Part shown: positions 38,594-49,115 of the stretch, piece after piece
Position numbering within the stretch: position 1 is the first letter of the stretch
How the letters are laid out: every line of letters begins with the position of its first letter
NCBI GenBank assembly: GCA_015522685.1
Contig: WALU01000032.1
Coordinates: 44,760-108,759, forward strand
Direction: 5' to 3'
Length of the DNA: 64,000 bases
From: Thermoproteota archaeon
GTDB lineage: Archaea; Korarchaeota; Korarchaeia; Korarchaeales; Korarchaeaceae
Made by a program: the position numbers and the translations under genes
The notes under the pieces: model-generated
What the model saw: the letters and a program-made list of their open reading frames with translations, nothing else
Databases searched by the model: none
Told to the model about the DNA's origin: nothing

Positions 38594-39409
38594 ATGAGAG
38601 TAGCTATACAGGGAGAGAAAGGATCCTACAGTGATGAGGCTGCTAGAAAATTCTTCGGAGATTACGAGGCAATCTATAACAGGTTTTTAGAGGAAGTCTT
38701 TGACTCAGTAGCTTCTAAAGAAGCTGATTATGGAATAATTCCAGTTGAGAATTCAACAACCGGTAGTATAAGGAAGGCTCTCGATCTTCTTCTTGAGAAC
38801 GATGCTAAGGTAATCGGAGAGATAGAGGTCAGAGTTAGACATGCCCTTTTATCAGTAAAGAGTGCTAATTTAGAAGATATAAAAGTAATTTACTCGCACC
38901 CTGAAGCCATCTCTCAGTGTGAGAGATTTCTCAGGTCTAGAAAATGGACTGTAATCCCCAGCTTTGATACAGCAGGTGCGGCAAGGGAAGTAGCTAGGCT
39001 AGGAGATCCCAGGAAAGCAGCCATAGCAGGAGAACAAGCGGCAGGTATATACAAACTCAATATCTTAGCTAGGGATATACAAGACCTATATCACAACACA
39101 ACTCGCTTCTTTGTGGTGAGCAGAGAAGGGAAATGGATTGATAAGGAAGCAGATACAACTTCTCTATTCTTCGCAACTAGGCATATACCGGGAGCCCTAT
39201 GGAGAGCTCTAGGCGCCTTTGCAAGGAGGAGTATAAATCTTCTGTGGCTTGAATCTAGGCCCATAAGGAAAGAACCTTGGAATTATTCCTTTTTCGTGGA
39301 GTTTGAAGGTTCTTTATCAAGTGAGAATATCAAAGAAGCTCTAGATGAGCTGAAAGATCGTACCCTATGGTTAAAGGTTCTTGGAAGCTATAAAAAAAAT
39401 AAGATTTAG
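38594..39409 (+). CDS. pheA: Prephenate dehydratase
   Basis: MRVAIQGEKGSYSDEAARKFFG, YGIIPVENSTTGSIRKALDLL, VIYSHPEAISQCERFL, NTTRFFVVS; start at internal ATG 38594. Confidence 0.93.
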   Translation: MRVAIQGEKGSYSDEAARKFFGDYEAIYNRFLEEVFDSVASKEADYGIIPVENSTTGSIRKALDLLLENDAKVIGEIEVRVRHALLSVKSANLEDIKVIYSHPEAISQCERFLRSRKWTVIPSFDTAGAAREVARLGDPRKAAIAGEQAAGIYKLNILARDIQDLYHNTTRFFVVSREGKWIDKEADTTSLFFATRHIPGALWRALGAFARRSINLLWLESRPIRKEPWNYSFFVEFEGSLSSENIKEALDELKDRTLWLKVLGSYKKNKI

Positions 39410-39443
39410 CTAAGCTAAGATATATTAGTGGGGAGAAGGTGTT

Positions 39444-39837
39444 ATGACTAGGATAGCGATTCTAGTTTAACGATCAAGTGGAAGATGATGAGTTTGCTAT
39501 CTCCTTTACTATTTTAAATGGAAAGGACCTGATATCATAATAGGTCACCCATTAGAGGAGTTCGGCAGCAAATATGGTTACAGAAAATGGAAAACTGACA
39601 TAAGAGCTTCGGAGATAGAGCCTAGTGAACTGTATGTATGCATTATACCGTAAGGCTACAGTCCAGACAAGCTAAGATTGGATAAGTCCACTCCTCAACC
39701 TTGTGAGAGAGTTGATCAATACTGAGGCGGAATGGATCGATGAAGCCATGGTTATCGATAGAAGTCTAATAATCTTTAGGCATCCCTCAGATATTCCAGA
39801 ATTCGTTGAAGCGATAGGAAGGATTTTACTCCATTAG
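39444..39837 (+). pseudogene. Decayed DJ-1/PfpI family protease gene
   Basis: Multi-frame translation: MTRIAILV*, DQVEDDEF, GPDIIIGHPLEEFGSKYGYRKWKTDIRASEIEPSELYVCIIP*GYSPDKLRLDK, then NTEAEWIDEAMVIDRSLIIFRHPSDIPEFVEAIGRILLH*; in-frame stops, frameshift and loss of the nucleophile-elbow segment. Confidence 0.83.
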
Positions 39838-40329
39838 CTCCTCTCTAAATTTTCCATTCAGATTTCTAATCTCCTCCTCATTTTTTACACTCGAATATAA
39901 GTCCAATCTCTGCTTATTTATGTATATGAACTCCATTCCCCATTTAAATGGATTGAGTAGCCTTAAAGAGTCTTCTTGATTCTTAGTTATGTAAAGGGCA
40001 GATGCAAGGGCTTCTACAGTTGATAGATATTCTGGTATACCATAATTTATCGGATTGGCTGCAACAAGAAAAGGAAGCCTTCTATATATTCCCCTCGGCC
40101 ATTTGACTTCTTTGATTCTCCTCCAAGAGGCATCTACAGCCAATATGCCCTTGGCGACTTCTGCATCCAAAGGACTAAGGTATTTTCTAGAAAAAGGATT
40201 TAATACTATGAGCCCACGAACAGGCCTGTATCTCTCAGCTAATCTGAGCCTTAAAAGTTTAGATCCTGTTGCCTTTTTAGGATCATCCTGTCTAAGCCTC
40301 AGAATATAAACTTTCATTGCTTCATTCAC
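39826..40329 (-). CDS. tsr3: 18S/16S rRNA aminocarboxypropyltransferase (Tsr3, DUF367)
   Basis: RQDDPKKATGSKLLRLRLAERYR, VLNPFSRKYLSPLDAEVAKGILAVDASWRRIKEV, LPFLVAANPINYGIPEYLSTVEALASALYI. Confidence 0.9.
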   Translation of the reverse strand: MNEAMKVYILRLRQDDPKKATGSKLLRLRLAERYRPVRGLIVLNPFSRKYLSPLDAEVAKGILAVDASWRRIKEVKWPRGIYRRLPFLVAANPINYGIPEYLSTVEALASALYITKNQEDSLRLLNPFKWGMEFIYINKQRLDLYSSVKNEEEIRNLNGKFREELME

Positions 40330-40589
40330 TTAAGTTTCTCAAGCACGATAAATGTGACAGTATTCTCTATACCTTCCTGACTTCTCAGGCTTTCTATTAT
40401 CCTCGCTAATTCGAAGGTATTAGCGGCCTCTACCCTGAGCAGAAAGTCAAATTCACCTGTTACGTAGAATACCTCCTTAACTTTGTCATTCTCTGAAAAT
40501 ATCTTCTTCAAATCGATGGTACTTGAAGGTCTGACACTTATAGCTATGAATGCCTCCAACATTCCCATACTTATCCCTCTTCGCTCCAA
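40326..40589 (-). CDS. Stand-alone Lrp/AsnC ligand-binding (RAM) domain protein
   Basis: AFIAISVRPSSTIDLKKIFSENDKVKEVFYVTGEFDFLLRVEAANTFELARIIESLRSQEGIENTVTFIVL. Confidence 0.82.
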   Translation of the reverse strand: MERRGISMGMLEAFIAISVRPSSTIDLKKIFSENDKVKEVFYVTGEFDFLLRVEAANTFELARIIESLRSQEGIENTVTFIVLEKLK

Positions 40590-40790
40590 GCATAGTAGTA
40601 ATAGGCTTCTAATAAATTACTCTTTACATTTAATTACATGGAATGTATGGAGCATTGCTATCTGAGAGTCATTTCAGATATGAGATGCTAGTCATCCATA
40701 GCTAGATTTTATAGTCGTCAAATGTCGTTTTAAGCTTCTGCAATAATCGCTTGTATAGAAGCTACATGCCTACTTGTCTAAGGTGATATA

Positions 40791-40991
40791 ATGAACCAGC
40801 AAACCTTCCTAAGAGTAGATAAGAACCTCATCGATGTCATCGATGCCTTAGTGTTGGAAGGTATGTTTAAAAGTAGATCAAGAGCTATAAAAGCAGCTCT
40901 TATGGGCTTTATAAGAACCAAGAATGCTGAGAGAGTTAGAGCTATTTATGAGGAATTCATATCTGAAGCCATTTCTAATTTCCGAAGGTGA
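40791..40991 (+). CDS. Small ribbon-helix-helix-type DNA-binding protein
   Basis: 66 aa, FLRVDKNLIDVIDALVLEGMFKSRSRAIKAALMGFIR. Confidence 0.65.
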   Translation: MNQQTFLRVDKNLIDVIDALVLEGMFKSRSRAIKAALMGFIRTKNAERVRAIYEEFISEAISNFRR

Positions 40992-41120
40992 TTATTTCCA
41001 GGCATGTTTCACCTATTGCCTCGATTTCTTTGGTAAGTTTTTATTTTTTGTATGAATAATCAAGGATAAAAGATGCTACTTAACCTTAACTAAAAATTAT
41101 TATCAATATTAGCATTCATC

Positions 41121-42317
41121 CTACTCTATCTTCTTTTTCCTCTCTCTTTCATAGAAAACATAGAGCTTCTGCACATTCTGTAAAGCAACTAAATCAGCTC
41201 TTCTGCCTCTGAAGCTCAGTTTATCTAATCCCTCTAGCTCCGAAGCTACCCTCAAAGCATCGAACATTATAACCTCTGGCCTTAATGTTTTAGAATGTTC
41301 TATGCATGCAGTATCTGCTAGATTTATGTAATCAGGGTAAGACGGACCTCTCGTATGCTTCGCAGAGTACTCTGCGAAATTCTTCAAATATAAATTAAAT
41401 CCAGTCAGTTTTATTACTGGTCCATTAATCGCATGAGGTCTGTAGAAACCGACCTCTACATCGTTGAATAAAGGATTTTGAAGAAATAATGAAGCCATTC
41501 TGTCTACATAATGCCTCTTCCTCCTTACCATAGATGAGAAATAGGAAATGGTGAACTTAGAGTCTTCATATTCATCACCATATCTTCCTACGTTTATGAA
41601 CTCTCCTGGATCCATCAATAGCCATCCAATGATTGAATCTGACAAGAGGTCTGAGAGTATAGGTCTAGGAATGTCTTTTGGAGCATTATCTATGATCTCC
41701 ATCAGCTCACTTCCTAGGAATTTGTACGCAATAAGGGAGGTGCTAATCCTCTTCACTAAACCAACTAAACCCTTCTTCTTAGCTTTTGCATGCTTCATTA
41801 TCCTATGAGAAAGCCCTGTTATACTTGATCCCTTCCTTAACTGAAATATTGCATCGGCAGGAGGAAAATCCCCATCTCTAACTAAGATGTCAAAATCTTC
41901 TCTCCTTGAAATAATATCTTCCATAAGCTTTAGCTCTTCTCTTTTGGCCATGACTGAAGAAAGAGAGGAGTATAACTCTTCTTCTTCATTAAAATCTTCT
42001 CTAATTGATTTAAGTCTGAATATCGGTCTTCTTGCCTTAGGATATGTTACAGCCGCTAGAAGGATGAATTCAGCTCTTAGTCCTCTTAGAGATAGAGTAG
42101 GAGAGAAAGTGGAGTCTATGGCTACTATCTCATATTCCTTGGGAGGATCACCAAGCCTCAAAACATTCTCCCTCAAAAATCTCCCTAATTTATCATATAT
42201 TGGAATGAGATATTTCCATGCTCTCCTCATATGAATCGTAATTTTCCTTGCTCTATCGAGAGCAGCAGAATATATATCAGGATCTAGGAGATCCCCTTTC
42301 CATTCAACATCGCTCAT
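41121..42317 (-). CDS. nurA: NurA nuclease
   Basis: VAIDSTFSPTLSLRG, LVRDGDFPP; 4-nt overlap with HerA-like gene. Confidence 0.78.
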   Translation of the reverse strand: MSDVEWKGDLLDPDIYSAALDRARKITIHMRRAWKYLIPIYDKLGRFLRENVLRLGDPPKEYEIVAIDSTFSPTLSLRGLRAEFILLAAVTYPKARRPIFRLKSIREDFNEEEELYSSLSSVMAKREELKLMEDIISRREDFDILVRDGDFPPADAIFQLRKGSSITGLSHRIMKHAKAKKKGLVGLVKRISTSLIAYKFLGSELMEIIDNAPKDIPRPILSDLLSDSIIGWLLMDPGEFINVGRYGDEYEDSKFTISYFSSMVRRKRHYVDRMASLFLQNPLFNDVEVGFYRPHAINGPVIKLTGFNLYLKNFAEYSAKHTRGPSYPDYINLADTACIEHSKTLRPEVIMFDALRVASELEGLDKLSFRGRRADLVALQNVQKLYVFYERERKKKIE

Positions 42318-43732
42318 GAACCTTCACCGAATGTATGCATCAGTATGGGTCTCCTAAAGGGAGAAAGGAGACCAGTTACATAGAAATCTCCAGTTCCCAG
42401 TATGCCAGTATCTATGTCCCCTAAGCTAACTATTTTTCCTATATCATCCAAATCGCTCGAAGATTGAAGAGAGCTGAAAACAACGCTGTTTATGTTCGCC
42501 CTTATATTAATATCTAAGTCAGATACCCATCTCTGGCTGACAAGAATTAAGCCGATACCCCACTTCCTCCCTCTCCTAGCTACGTCTGATAAAGCTCCTG
42601 TAGGGGGCTGTCCCTTAGCGTATACCTGAGCTTCATCTACAACTATTGCGATGTTTAGCTTATCTTCTCTTCTCTCAGCCCTATCCATAATTCCCGACAT
42701 AACGCCTCTCATTATACCATATCTTATGGGTAAGGTCTCAGAGCTTATGTCAAGTATTGTTAGGTCTTCATCTAAAATATGATCTATTAGATCATTGATA
42801 TCATATTTTCTGCCATTAAACGAACTCAGGGATATTCCAGATTTCGCAAGTCTGAATAAGGACTTGGCTATTGTATGATCTTTTCTCTTGAGATATCCCA
42901 TAACTACCCTCAAAGTGGCTATAAATGGTTCATCATCCCAATTAATATTCATGGGACTTATCTCCCTCAACTTTGATATGGCTTCCATGTCAAATTCTCC
43001 GCTTCCAAAACCTAGAGATTCCATGAAGTTCCTAACCTTCTCTAGATCTCCTTCACTATACAAGTAGGTATAAAGGGATACCTCGGCATCATCCAAGTAA
43101 TCTTTTCCAAGGACCTTATTGGCCATAACCTCAGCTAGAGAAAACAAATCCGGGAATATATTGTCATCAGTTATTACCTGATCTCTAAAATATGGAGAAT
43201 AGTCAACTCCTGTATGATCAAAGACAACAACCCTCTTGCCAGTCCTTACAAGCTCCTTCACCAAAAGCCTGACGAGATGAGATTTGCCTGAACCAGTTGC
43301 TCCAACTACAGCCACATGATAATCTATCGCTCTGGAATCTAGGGGAAGAGGCCACTTAGACGATGGATGTTCTCCTACAAAGATGGGATTCTCTATAAAC
43401 GCTAGCTCCTCAAGATCCCCCCTCTCTACTTTATAGGCAGGTGTCCCGGTTGGTATAGCTGAGAGTATTCGAGGATCGAACCTGCCTCGATTGATCGATC
43501 CATATAGCTCCACATTGGCATTTTGATATTCATAAGCCTTTATAGCTTCCACATTAGTAGGCGTAAAAGGTGAGTAAGGCGACATGGTTGGATTAGCATA
43601 GGAAACTCCTCTTACAACACCTAGAAGCCCATTTCCCACAATTATTAAATCGTCTATAAGGACCTTATCCTCTAGTCTAACCGTGATCCACTTGGTAGAG
43701 GTCCTCCCTACAGCAAACCCGACTTTTCTCAT
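42314..43732 (-). CDS. herA: HerA-type FtsK-HerA helicase/ATPase
   Basis: VVGATGSGKSHLVRLLVKELV, IAIVVDEAQVYA, DVARRGRKWGIGLILVSQR. Confidence 0.88.
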   Translation of the reverse strand: MRKVGFAVGRTSTKWITVRLEDKVLIDDLIIVGNGLLGVVRGVSYANPTMSPYSPFTPTNVEAIKAYEYQNANVELYGSINRGRFDPRILSAIPTGTPAYKVERGDLEELAFIENPIFVGEHPSSKWPLPLDSRAIDYHVAVVGATGSGKSHLVRLLVKELVRTGKRVVVFDHTGVDYSPYFRDQVITDDNIFPDLFSLAEVMANKVLGKDYLDDAEVSLYTYLYSEGDLEKVRNFMESLGFGSGEFDMEAISKLREISPMNINWDDEPFIATLRVVMGYLKRKDHTIAKSLFRLAKSGISLSSFNGRKYDINDLIDHILDEDLTILDISSETLPIRYGIMRGVMSGIMDRAERREDKLNIAIVVDEAQVYAKGQPPTGALSDVARRGRKWGIGLILVSQRWVSDLDINIRANINSVVFSSLQSSSDLDDIGKIVSLGDIDTGILGTGDFYVTGLLSPFRRPILMHTFGEGS

Positions 43733-43828
43733 TTATGAGATCTCTGCAGCTGGAATTAAAAAGGTATTCTGTCAACTGAGATATTTGCTTGAACGTTCTC
43801 CATACTCTCGACGGGACAATGCATATTT

Positions 43829-44923
43829 ATGAATAGAGAGAACTATTGGAAGACGGTGTGTCTAATGGATATTGAAAAGGAATTACAGGAAAACAGAAGA
43901 CTCATAGACTCAATAATAAAGAGCAAGTTTCCTAGGAATATAGACTCTAGCTATCTAAAGTGGCTTGCAGGAGATACATCCTATTTATATGATCTCGAAG
44001 TAGTTCAAAAAACTATATTTGATCCTATGTGGGATCTACTCTCAAGAGGAGGAAAGAGATGGAGACCTTGGCTCTTTCTAATCCTCGCAAATAACCTAGG
44101 AGTTGATTTGGATAAGTTTAGGGATCTAGTCACAATAGTAGAGTTACTCCACAATGGCTCCCTTGTTGCTGATGACATCGAAGATGGAGCCGACATAAGG
44201 AGAGGAGATAAAGCAATACATCTGAAATATGGGTTGGATATTGCTGTGAACTTATCATCAGCTATGTATTTCATGCCTCTTAGGATCTTAATGGAGATGG
44301 ACGTGAGCAGGGATATCTATAGGAGACTGGTTGAGGCATATATAGAGGACATGATCCGCATACATCTAGGGCAGGCTACGGATATTGGGTGGCATAGGGG
44401 ATTAAGGGATCCAGAGAGTATAAAGGTGGAACATTATCTACAGATGTGTGCTAATAAGACGGGGGTACTCCCTAGACTAGCTGCTAGATTTGCGGCAATA
44501 CTTGCTCAATTAAGCCCTGAGAATGAGGCAAAGATAGGTAAATTTGCCGAATCCATAGGAATAGCCTTCCAAATACAGGACGATATAATCAACGTTATAG
44601 GAGCTGAAAAATTAGGAAAAAGCTTTGGGGAGGATATAACTGAGGGAAAAATAACATTGATGACAATATACACACTTTCAAGGGCAAGCGAGGAAGATAA
44701 GAGGAGGCTGAAAGAGATATTAGAAATGCATACGAGAGATAGGGCGCTTATTGAGGAAGCAATTTCAATCTTAAAGAGGTATGGCTCAATAGAATATGCG
44801 AAGAAGTTCGCTAAGGATCTTGTAAAGAAATCTTGGGAGAATGTAGAGAGCATATTGCCAAATAATGAATATAAAGAGAAGCTTAGATCCTTGGCTAATT
44901 TTATGGTTGAGAGGGAATTCTGA
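43829..44923 (+). CDS. Polyprenyl (geranylgeranyl) diphosphate synthase family
   Basis: GGKRWRPWLFL, LLHNGSLVADDIEDGADIRRG, AFQIQDDIINVIG. Confidence 0.92.
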   Translation: MNRENYWKTVCLMDIEKELQENRRLIDSIIKSKFPRNIDSSYLKWLAGDTSYLYDLEVVQKTIFDPMWDLLSRGGKRWRPWLFLILANNLGVDLDKFRDLVTIVELLHNGSLVADDIEDGADIRRGDKAIHLKYGLDIAVNLSSAMYFMPLRILMEMDVSRDIYRRLVEAYIEDMIRIHLGQATDIGWHRGLRDPESIKVEHYLQMCANKTGVLPRLAARFAAILAQLSPENEAKIGKFAESIGIAFQIQDDIINVIGAEKLGKSFGEDITEGKITLMTIYTLSRASEEDKRRLKEILEMHTRDRALIEEAISILKRYGSIEYAKKFAKDLVKKSWENVESILPNNEYKEKLRSLANFMVEREF

Positions 44924-44926
44924 AGA

Positions 44927-46201
44927 TTATCTAGGAGGAAGTAATCCCTTCTTGGATATGAATTCCAGCCTCCTTGTCTTTACTATTGATGAGAGGAAAA
45001 CGAGGGTAGCAGAAGATATGTAAAGGCCGGTTAATCCTATGAGTTCGAAGGCAAATCCTCCAAATAGCGCTCCAATAGACCAGCCTAAAGATCTAATGAA
45101 ATTTACATGTCCTAAGTATTCAAGGGAAACCTTAAGGCCCCTTCTAGATATAGAGACTAATATAAAGGACCAAGTGGCTCCATCTAGGATCATAAAGGCT
45201 ATGAAGTACTCTAAAGGCGAGATAATCTTCATAATTACTACAGGTACGCTTAAGAGCATGAAAGATCTCATCATAGCTGAATAATTTAGGTTCTTAACCT
45301 CTCCTCCTTTACCGGCTCTCGAGTAAAATATGCTGGATATCAAGGAGCTTAGAGCAGATAACATGAATATCTCAGAATTATTAAGCCCTAGAGATTTTTG
45401 CACCCCTACCAGTTGTGGATATGCAAGGCCAAGTCCAATGAAAGCTAAAAATACCTTTAAACCGAATGGAACTCCTTTTCTTGGGATGCCAAGGAGTAAG
45501 TAAGATGGCCTCTGAAAGAAGGTTCCTCTGGTAGCCCTCGATATTTGAGCTAGAGTCCACTCCAAGGCTTCCTCCTCTGCCCTTTGGACAGCTTCTAACC
45601 CATCTTCTATTATGGGGAGCACTCCAATCTCTTCCTCATATATCTTCCTGAGGATCCTAACTACATTAATCTCTAAGGAGATCACTATCATAGGGAAGAG
45701 AGCTAGGTCTAGTATTATTCCAGCTAAAGCTAGCATGCTGATGCTTAGAAAGTTCAGAGCTGTACCACCAACAACGAGTCCAGAGAACCAAGCCCAGCCA
45801 GAAACAGATTCATAAGAAGATGAGGTGACGGAAGAATCTCCTAACTTATCGTAAGCATAAAACAGGCCTGAAAAGTAGGAGATAGGTGAAATAAAGGCTA
45901 TTAGAAAGGATACAATTAAAGCGACGTTTATATCTTCAATCGTTAGGGCAAGAAGTGGTATTATAAGAGCTAGATGACCTAGCGAGATGCCTGTAGTGTG
46001 GCGATGTCTAGGGGATAGAGCCTTGGTCCAGATCATATTGCCTAGCATCAGTCCTATATACATGAAGAAGAAGGAGAAAGAAAGATGTTCCGGCCCTCCT
46101 CCATAATCTAGAACTGCTAGAGGAGCTAACTGATATATCATTGAGGAGAGAAATCTATGAGGGATAGAGGCCGTTTTCCACTTCTCCATTTCTCTTCTCA
46201 C
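44927..46201 (-). CDS. MFS-like multi-TM transporter
   Basis: About 12 hydrophobic segments; LGWSIGALFGGFAFELIGLTGLYI. Confidence 0.65.
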   Translation of the reverse strand: MRREMEKWKTASIPHRFLSSMIYQLAPLAVLDYGGGPEHLSFSFFFMYIGLMLGNMIWTKALSPRHRHTTGISLGHLALIIPLLALTIEDINVALIVSFLIAFISPISYFSGLFYAYDKLGDSSVTSSSYESVSGWAWFSGLVVGGTALNFLSISMLALAGIILDLALFPMIVISLEINVVRILRKIYEEEIGVLPIIEDGLEAVQRAEEEALEWTLAQISRATRGTFFQRPSYLLLGIPRKGVPFGLKVFLAFIGLGLAYPQLVGVQKSLGLNNSEIFMLSALSSLISSIFYSRAGKGGEVKNLNYSAMMRSFMLLSVPVVIMKIISPLEYFIAFMILDGATWSFILVSISRRGLKVSLEYLGHVNFIRSLGWSIGALFGGFAFELIGLTGLYISSATLVFLSSIVKTRRLEFISKKGLLPPR

Positions 46202-46868
46202 TTTCGCCTTCCAAAATTTCCCTTAAAGCTGATTTGATGTAAGGTCTCAGCTCATCCTTCAGGACGAGGCCTACAGCTATTCCCACAGCCACTCCAATTA
46301 ATATGGTGACTGAGGCAACAGCTATTACTGTTATCTCCACTAGGAGGCCTGCCTCCACTCCCATCGCAGAAAGGGCGAATACTGTGAAAACGAACATGTT
46401 TCCAAACTTTAAAAGAGATCCTAAGATGCTTTTCCCAGCTACAGCTGATGACATGACCTGTTTCTTCATCAGGGCACCAACTACGAGGCCTATGAATATC
46501 AGAAATATACTAGCTAATATCCTAGGTGAATACCGGACGAAGGATCTAGTACTATCCATCAAAAATCCTGACCCAATGTTCTCAGCAGATATCCCCATGA
46601 ATAAGAAGTAGATATACCATTTCACTAGACCAGCAATTACTCTAGAAGGACTTATCCCATATAACTCTCTCATTAATCCCTTCTTTCTAACCCATTTATC
46701 TAATCCTATAAATTTCCTCAGGAGTCCGCTTATCAGAATGTCAGCTAATCTCCCTATTGCATACCCCACAAGCAAGATGATTCCAGCAGACAGCAATCTC
46801 GGCGCAATAACTCGGAATGCCAGCCATAGGCCTCTTAAGGCCACCATGATGCCTTGAAGACCTTGCAT
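46155..46868 (-). CDS. Mechanosensitive-channel-like conserved TM helix repeat protein
   Basis: ILLVGYAIGRLADILISGLLRKFIGLDKWVRKKG, ALSAMGVEAGLLVEITVIAVASVTILIGVAVGIAVGLVLKDELRPYI. Confidence 0.68.
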   Translation of the reverse strand: MQGLQGIMVALRGLWLAFRVIAPRLLSAGIILLVGYAIGRLADILISGLLRKFIGLDKWVRKKGLMRELYGISPSRVIAGLVKWYIYFLFMGISAENIGSGFLMDSTRSFVRYSPRILASIFLIFIGLVVGALMKKQVMSSAVAGKSILGSLLKFGNMFVFTVFALSAMGVEAGLLVEITVIAVASVTILIGVAVGIAVGLVLKDELRPYIKSALREILEGESEKRNGEVENGLYPS

Positions 46869-47088
46869 TTTCTCAACTCAGCCGTGTGCTTTCTCTATTC
46901 CATTTATAAACATTACTACCCATATCCTAGAAAGAATCTATTATAACTGTAGATATATTTTATAGAATAATATTAGTATAATCTATGAGAATATAGTTTA
47001 ACTATTTTTGCAAACTAATATAGCGTCAATTATTTTAACTCAAAATGGATAATATATATGCTAGAAGAAAAAGGTGAAGCTCAAGAAT

Positions 47089-48531
47089 TCAATCATGAGG
47101 AAGTCGGTCCATGGGCTTAACATCGTGAGGAGCTATCTCTCTAGTCCCTATAGGCGAAACAAGGGCCATTTTAGCCTTAATCTTTATCTCGGTTATATTT
47201 GCTGCTCCCACGTATCCAAAGGCTGCTTTTAATCCGGCTACAAACTTCTCTATGACCGTTGCAACATCTCCTCTGTAGGGGACGAGTCCTTCAATTCCCT
47301 CAGCTATATCTTTTGAGGGCTTACTATATCTATCAAGGACGAATCTCCTCGATCTGGCAGAGGGACTTCCCATTCCTCTGTAAACTTTATACATCTTGCC
47401 ACCTACTATAAGAGGAGATCCAGGAGACTCTTTAGTACCAGCTAAGGCAAATCCAAGCATTACAGCATCAGCTCCGGCAGTGAAAGATTTTGATGCTTCA
47501 GCAGGTCCTCTTACTCCCCCATCTGCTATTACAGCTGCACTAGAACCATATTTAGCTACTGCTTCTGATACTTTAGCTACAGCATAAAGTGTGGGAGCTG
47601 CAACGCCAGTAACCTCCCCCGTAGTGCATATACTTCCACTAGCTATTCCCACTCTCAAACCAGCGATATCTAACCTAGTTATTACTTCCTCAGCTGCCTC
47701 ATAAGTGCCTATATTTCCAACTACTAAAGGAACATCCACTTCGTTGGTGATCCTCTTAGTTGCGGCTATCACATTCTCATTATGAAAGTGGGCTATATCA
47801 GTTACTAACAGATCGACGTAAGGCTCTAGAGCTTTAGCTCTCTCCAAATCGAATGGCGAAATAGCTGCAGCAACTCTTAACCTACCTTTATTATCTCTTG
47901 TTGCGAATGGGTGAGACTCCCTATAAAACACATCTTTAGCTGTTATCAATCCTACCAGATAGCCTTTCTTATCTACCACAGGCAATTTCTCTATCTTATA
48001 CTCAGATATTATCTTTCTAGCATCTTGGGGCGTGATACCTGAGCTAACTGTTATGACGTCTTTTGTCATCACATCCTCGACTTTTAAACTGCCATTCTCA
48101 GCAAAATACACATCTCTCCTTGTGATAATGCCCTTCAGCTTTCCATCAACTACTACCGGCAGGCCCGAGATGTTCATCTCCCTCAGTATGCTCTTAGCTT
48201 TCTCAACACTATCTGTTGGAGATACAGTGATGACGTCCCTTATAATGAAAGATTCAGCTCTCTTAACAGCCTTTACCATTCTAACTTGCTCATCTACCGT
48301 ACAATTACGATGTATGACTCCCAATCCGCCCATTCTAGCTATGGCGATTGCCATATTCTCTTCAGTTACTGTATCCATAGGAGATGATAGTATGGGAACA
48401 TGAAGCCCCATCTCTCCTATATGAGTTGATAGATCCACCTCCGAGGGCTCCACTTCAGTCTTTCCAGGGAGTAGAATCACATCTCCAAAGGTGAATGCAA
48501 CATCAGCATTAGCTAACTTATCCCAAGGCAT
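47089..48531 (-). CDS. guaB: Inosine-5'-monophosphate dehydrogenase
   Basis: FTFGDVILLPGKTEV, two CBS domains, GIASGSICTTGEVTGVAAPTLYAV, IADGGVRGPAEASKSFTAGADAVMLG. Confidence 0.93.
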   Translation of the reverse strand: MPWDKLANADVAFTFGDVILLPGKTEVEPSEVDLSTHIGEMGLHVPILSSPMDTVTEENMAIAIARMGGLGVIHRNCTVDEQVRMVKAVKRAESFIIRDVITVSPTDSVEKAKSILREMNISGLPVVVDGKLKGIITRRDVYFAENGSLKVEDVMTKDVITVSSGITPQDARKIISEYKIEKLPVVDKKGYLVGLITAKDVFYRESHPFATRDNKGRLRVAAAISPFDLERAKALEPYVDLLVTDIAHFHNENVIAATKRITNEVDVPLVVGNIGTYEAAEEVITRLDIAGLRVGIASGSICTTGEVTGVAAPTLYAVAKVSEAVAKYGSSAAVIADGGVRGPAEASKSFTAGADAVMLGFALAGTKESPGSPLIVGGKMYKVYRGMGSPSARSRRFVLDRYSKPSKDIAEGIEGLVPYRGDVATVIEKFVAGLKAAFGYVGAANITEIKIKAKMALVSPIGTREIAPHDVKPMDRLPHD

Positions 48532-48605
48532 ATTTAGAGAGGCCCACAGGAAGGATAAACTTTTCGTTGGATAAGCTATATTAGAGTAGTGAAAAGATAA
48601 TCCAG

Positions 48606-49115
48606 TTAATCTTCCACTATCCTACTCTTAGGTATGAGGTTGTGTAAAATATTACCGTCATAATAACCAGAGCCAGCAAAAATAGGACCATATTTGGCTA
48701 TATATACTCCTTTTTCTTCCAGCTTGAGGGAAAGATTCTCCCCTTTCATCCATCTAGAAAAAAAGTCTCTATCCAGCTCCACTACATGCTTCAAGGCCCG
48801 CCTTCCAATGATCCAAGATCCTTCTATACTGAGTATATAGCCATAGGGAGCCTTTTTGGCTATATATACCCCTCGGATAATGTCCTTTACCTTAAAACTC
48901 GCTACCCCCTTAGAAGTGCATCTTATTTTCTTCTTTCCAGACCTAATTAAATCTATATCGCTTAGGTTAGCCTCAAACCATTTTCTAATCCATTTTAAGA
49001 ACTCGCTTACATTGGCTTCCTTATTAGAGCTACGTAGAACCCTAGAGTATCGTTGTCCTGCGGATAAATCCTCATGGTCTTTCTTATCTCTCCCCCAAAT
49101 TCCCAACTGAGCCAC
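48606..49115 (-). CDS. PUA-like RNA-binding domain protein linked to rRNA/tRNA m5C methyltransferase
   Basis: GVASFKVKDIIRGVYIAKKAPYGYILSIEGSWIIGRRALKHVVELD; start uncertain because the ORF 5' part overlaps the adjacent RsmB-like gene in another frame. Confidence 0.5.
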   Translation of the reverse strand: MAQLGIWGRDKKDHEDLSAGQRYSRVLRSSNKEANVSEFLKWIRKWFEANLSDIDLIRSGKKKIRCTSKGVASFKVKDIIRGVYIAKKAPYGYILSIEGSWIIGRRALKHVVELDRDFFSRWMKGENLSLKLEEKGVYIAKYGPIFAGSGYYDGNILHNLIPKSRIVED

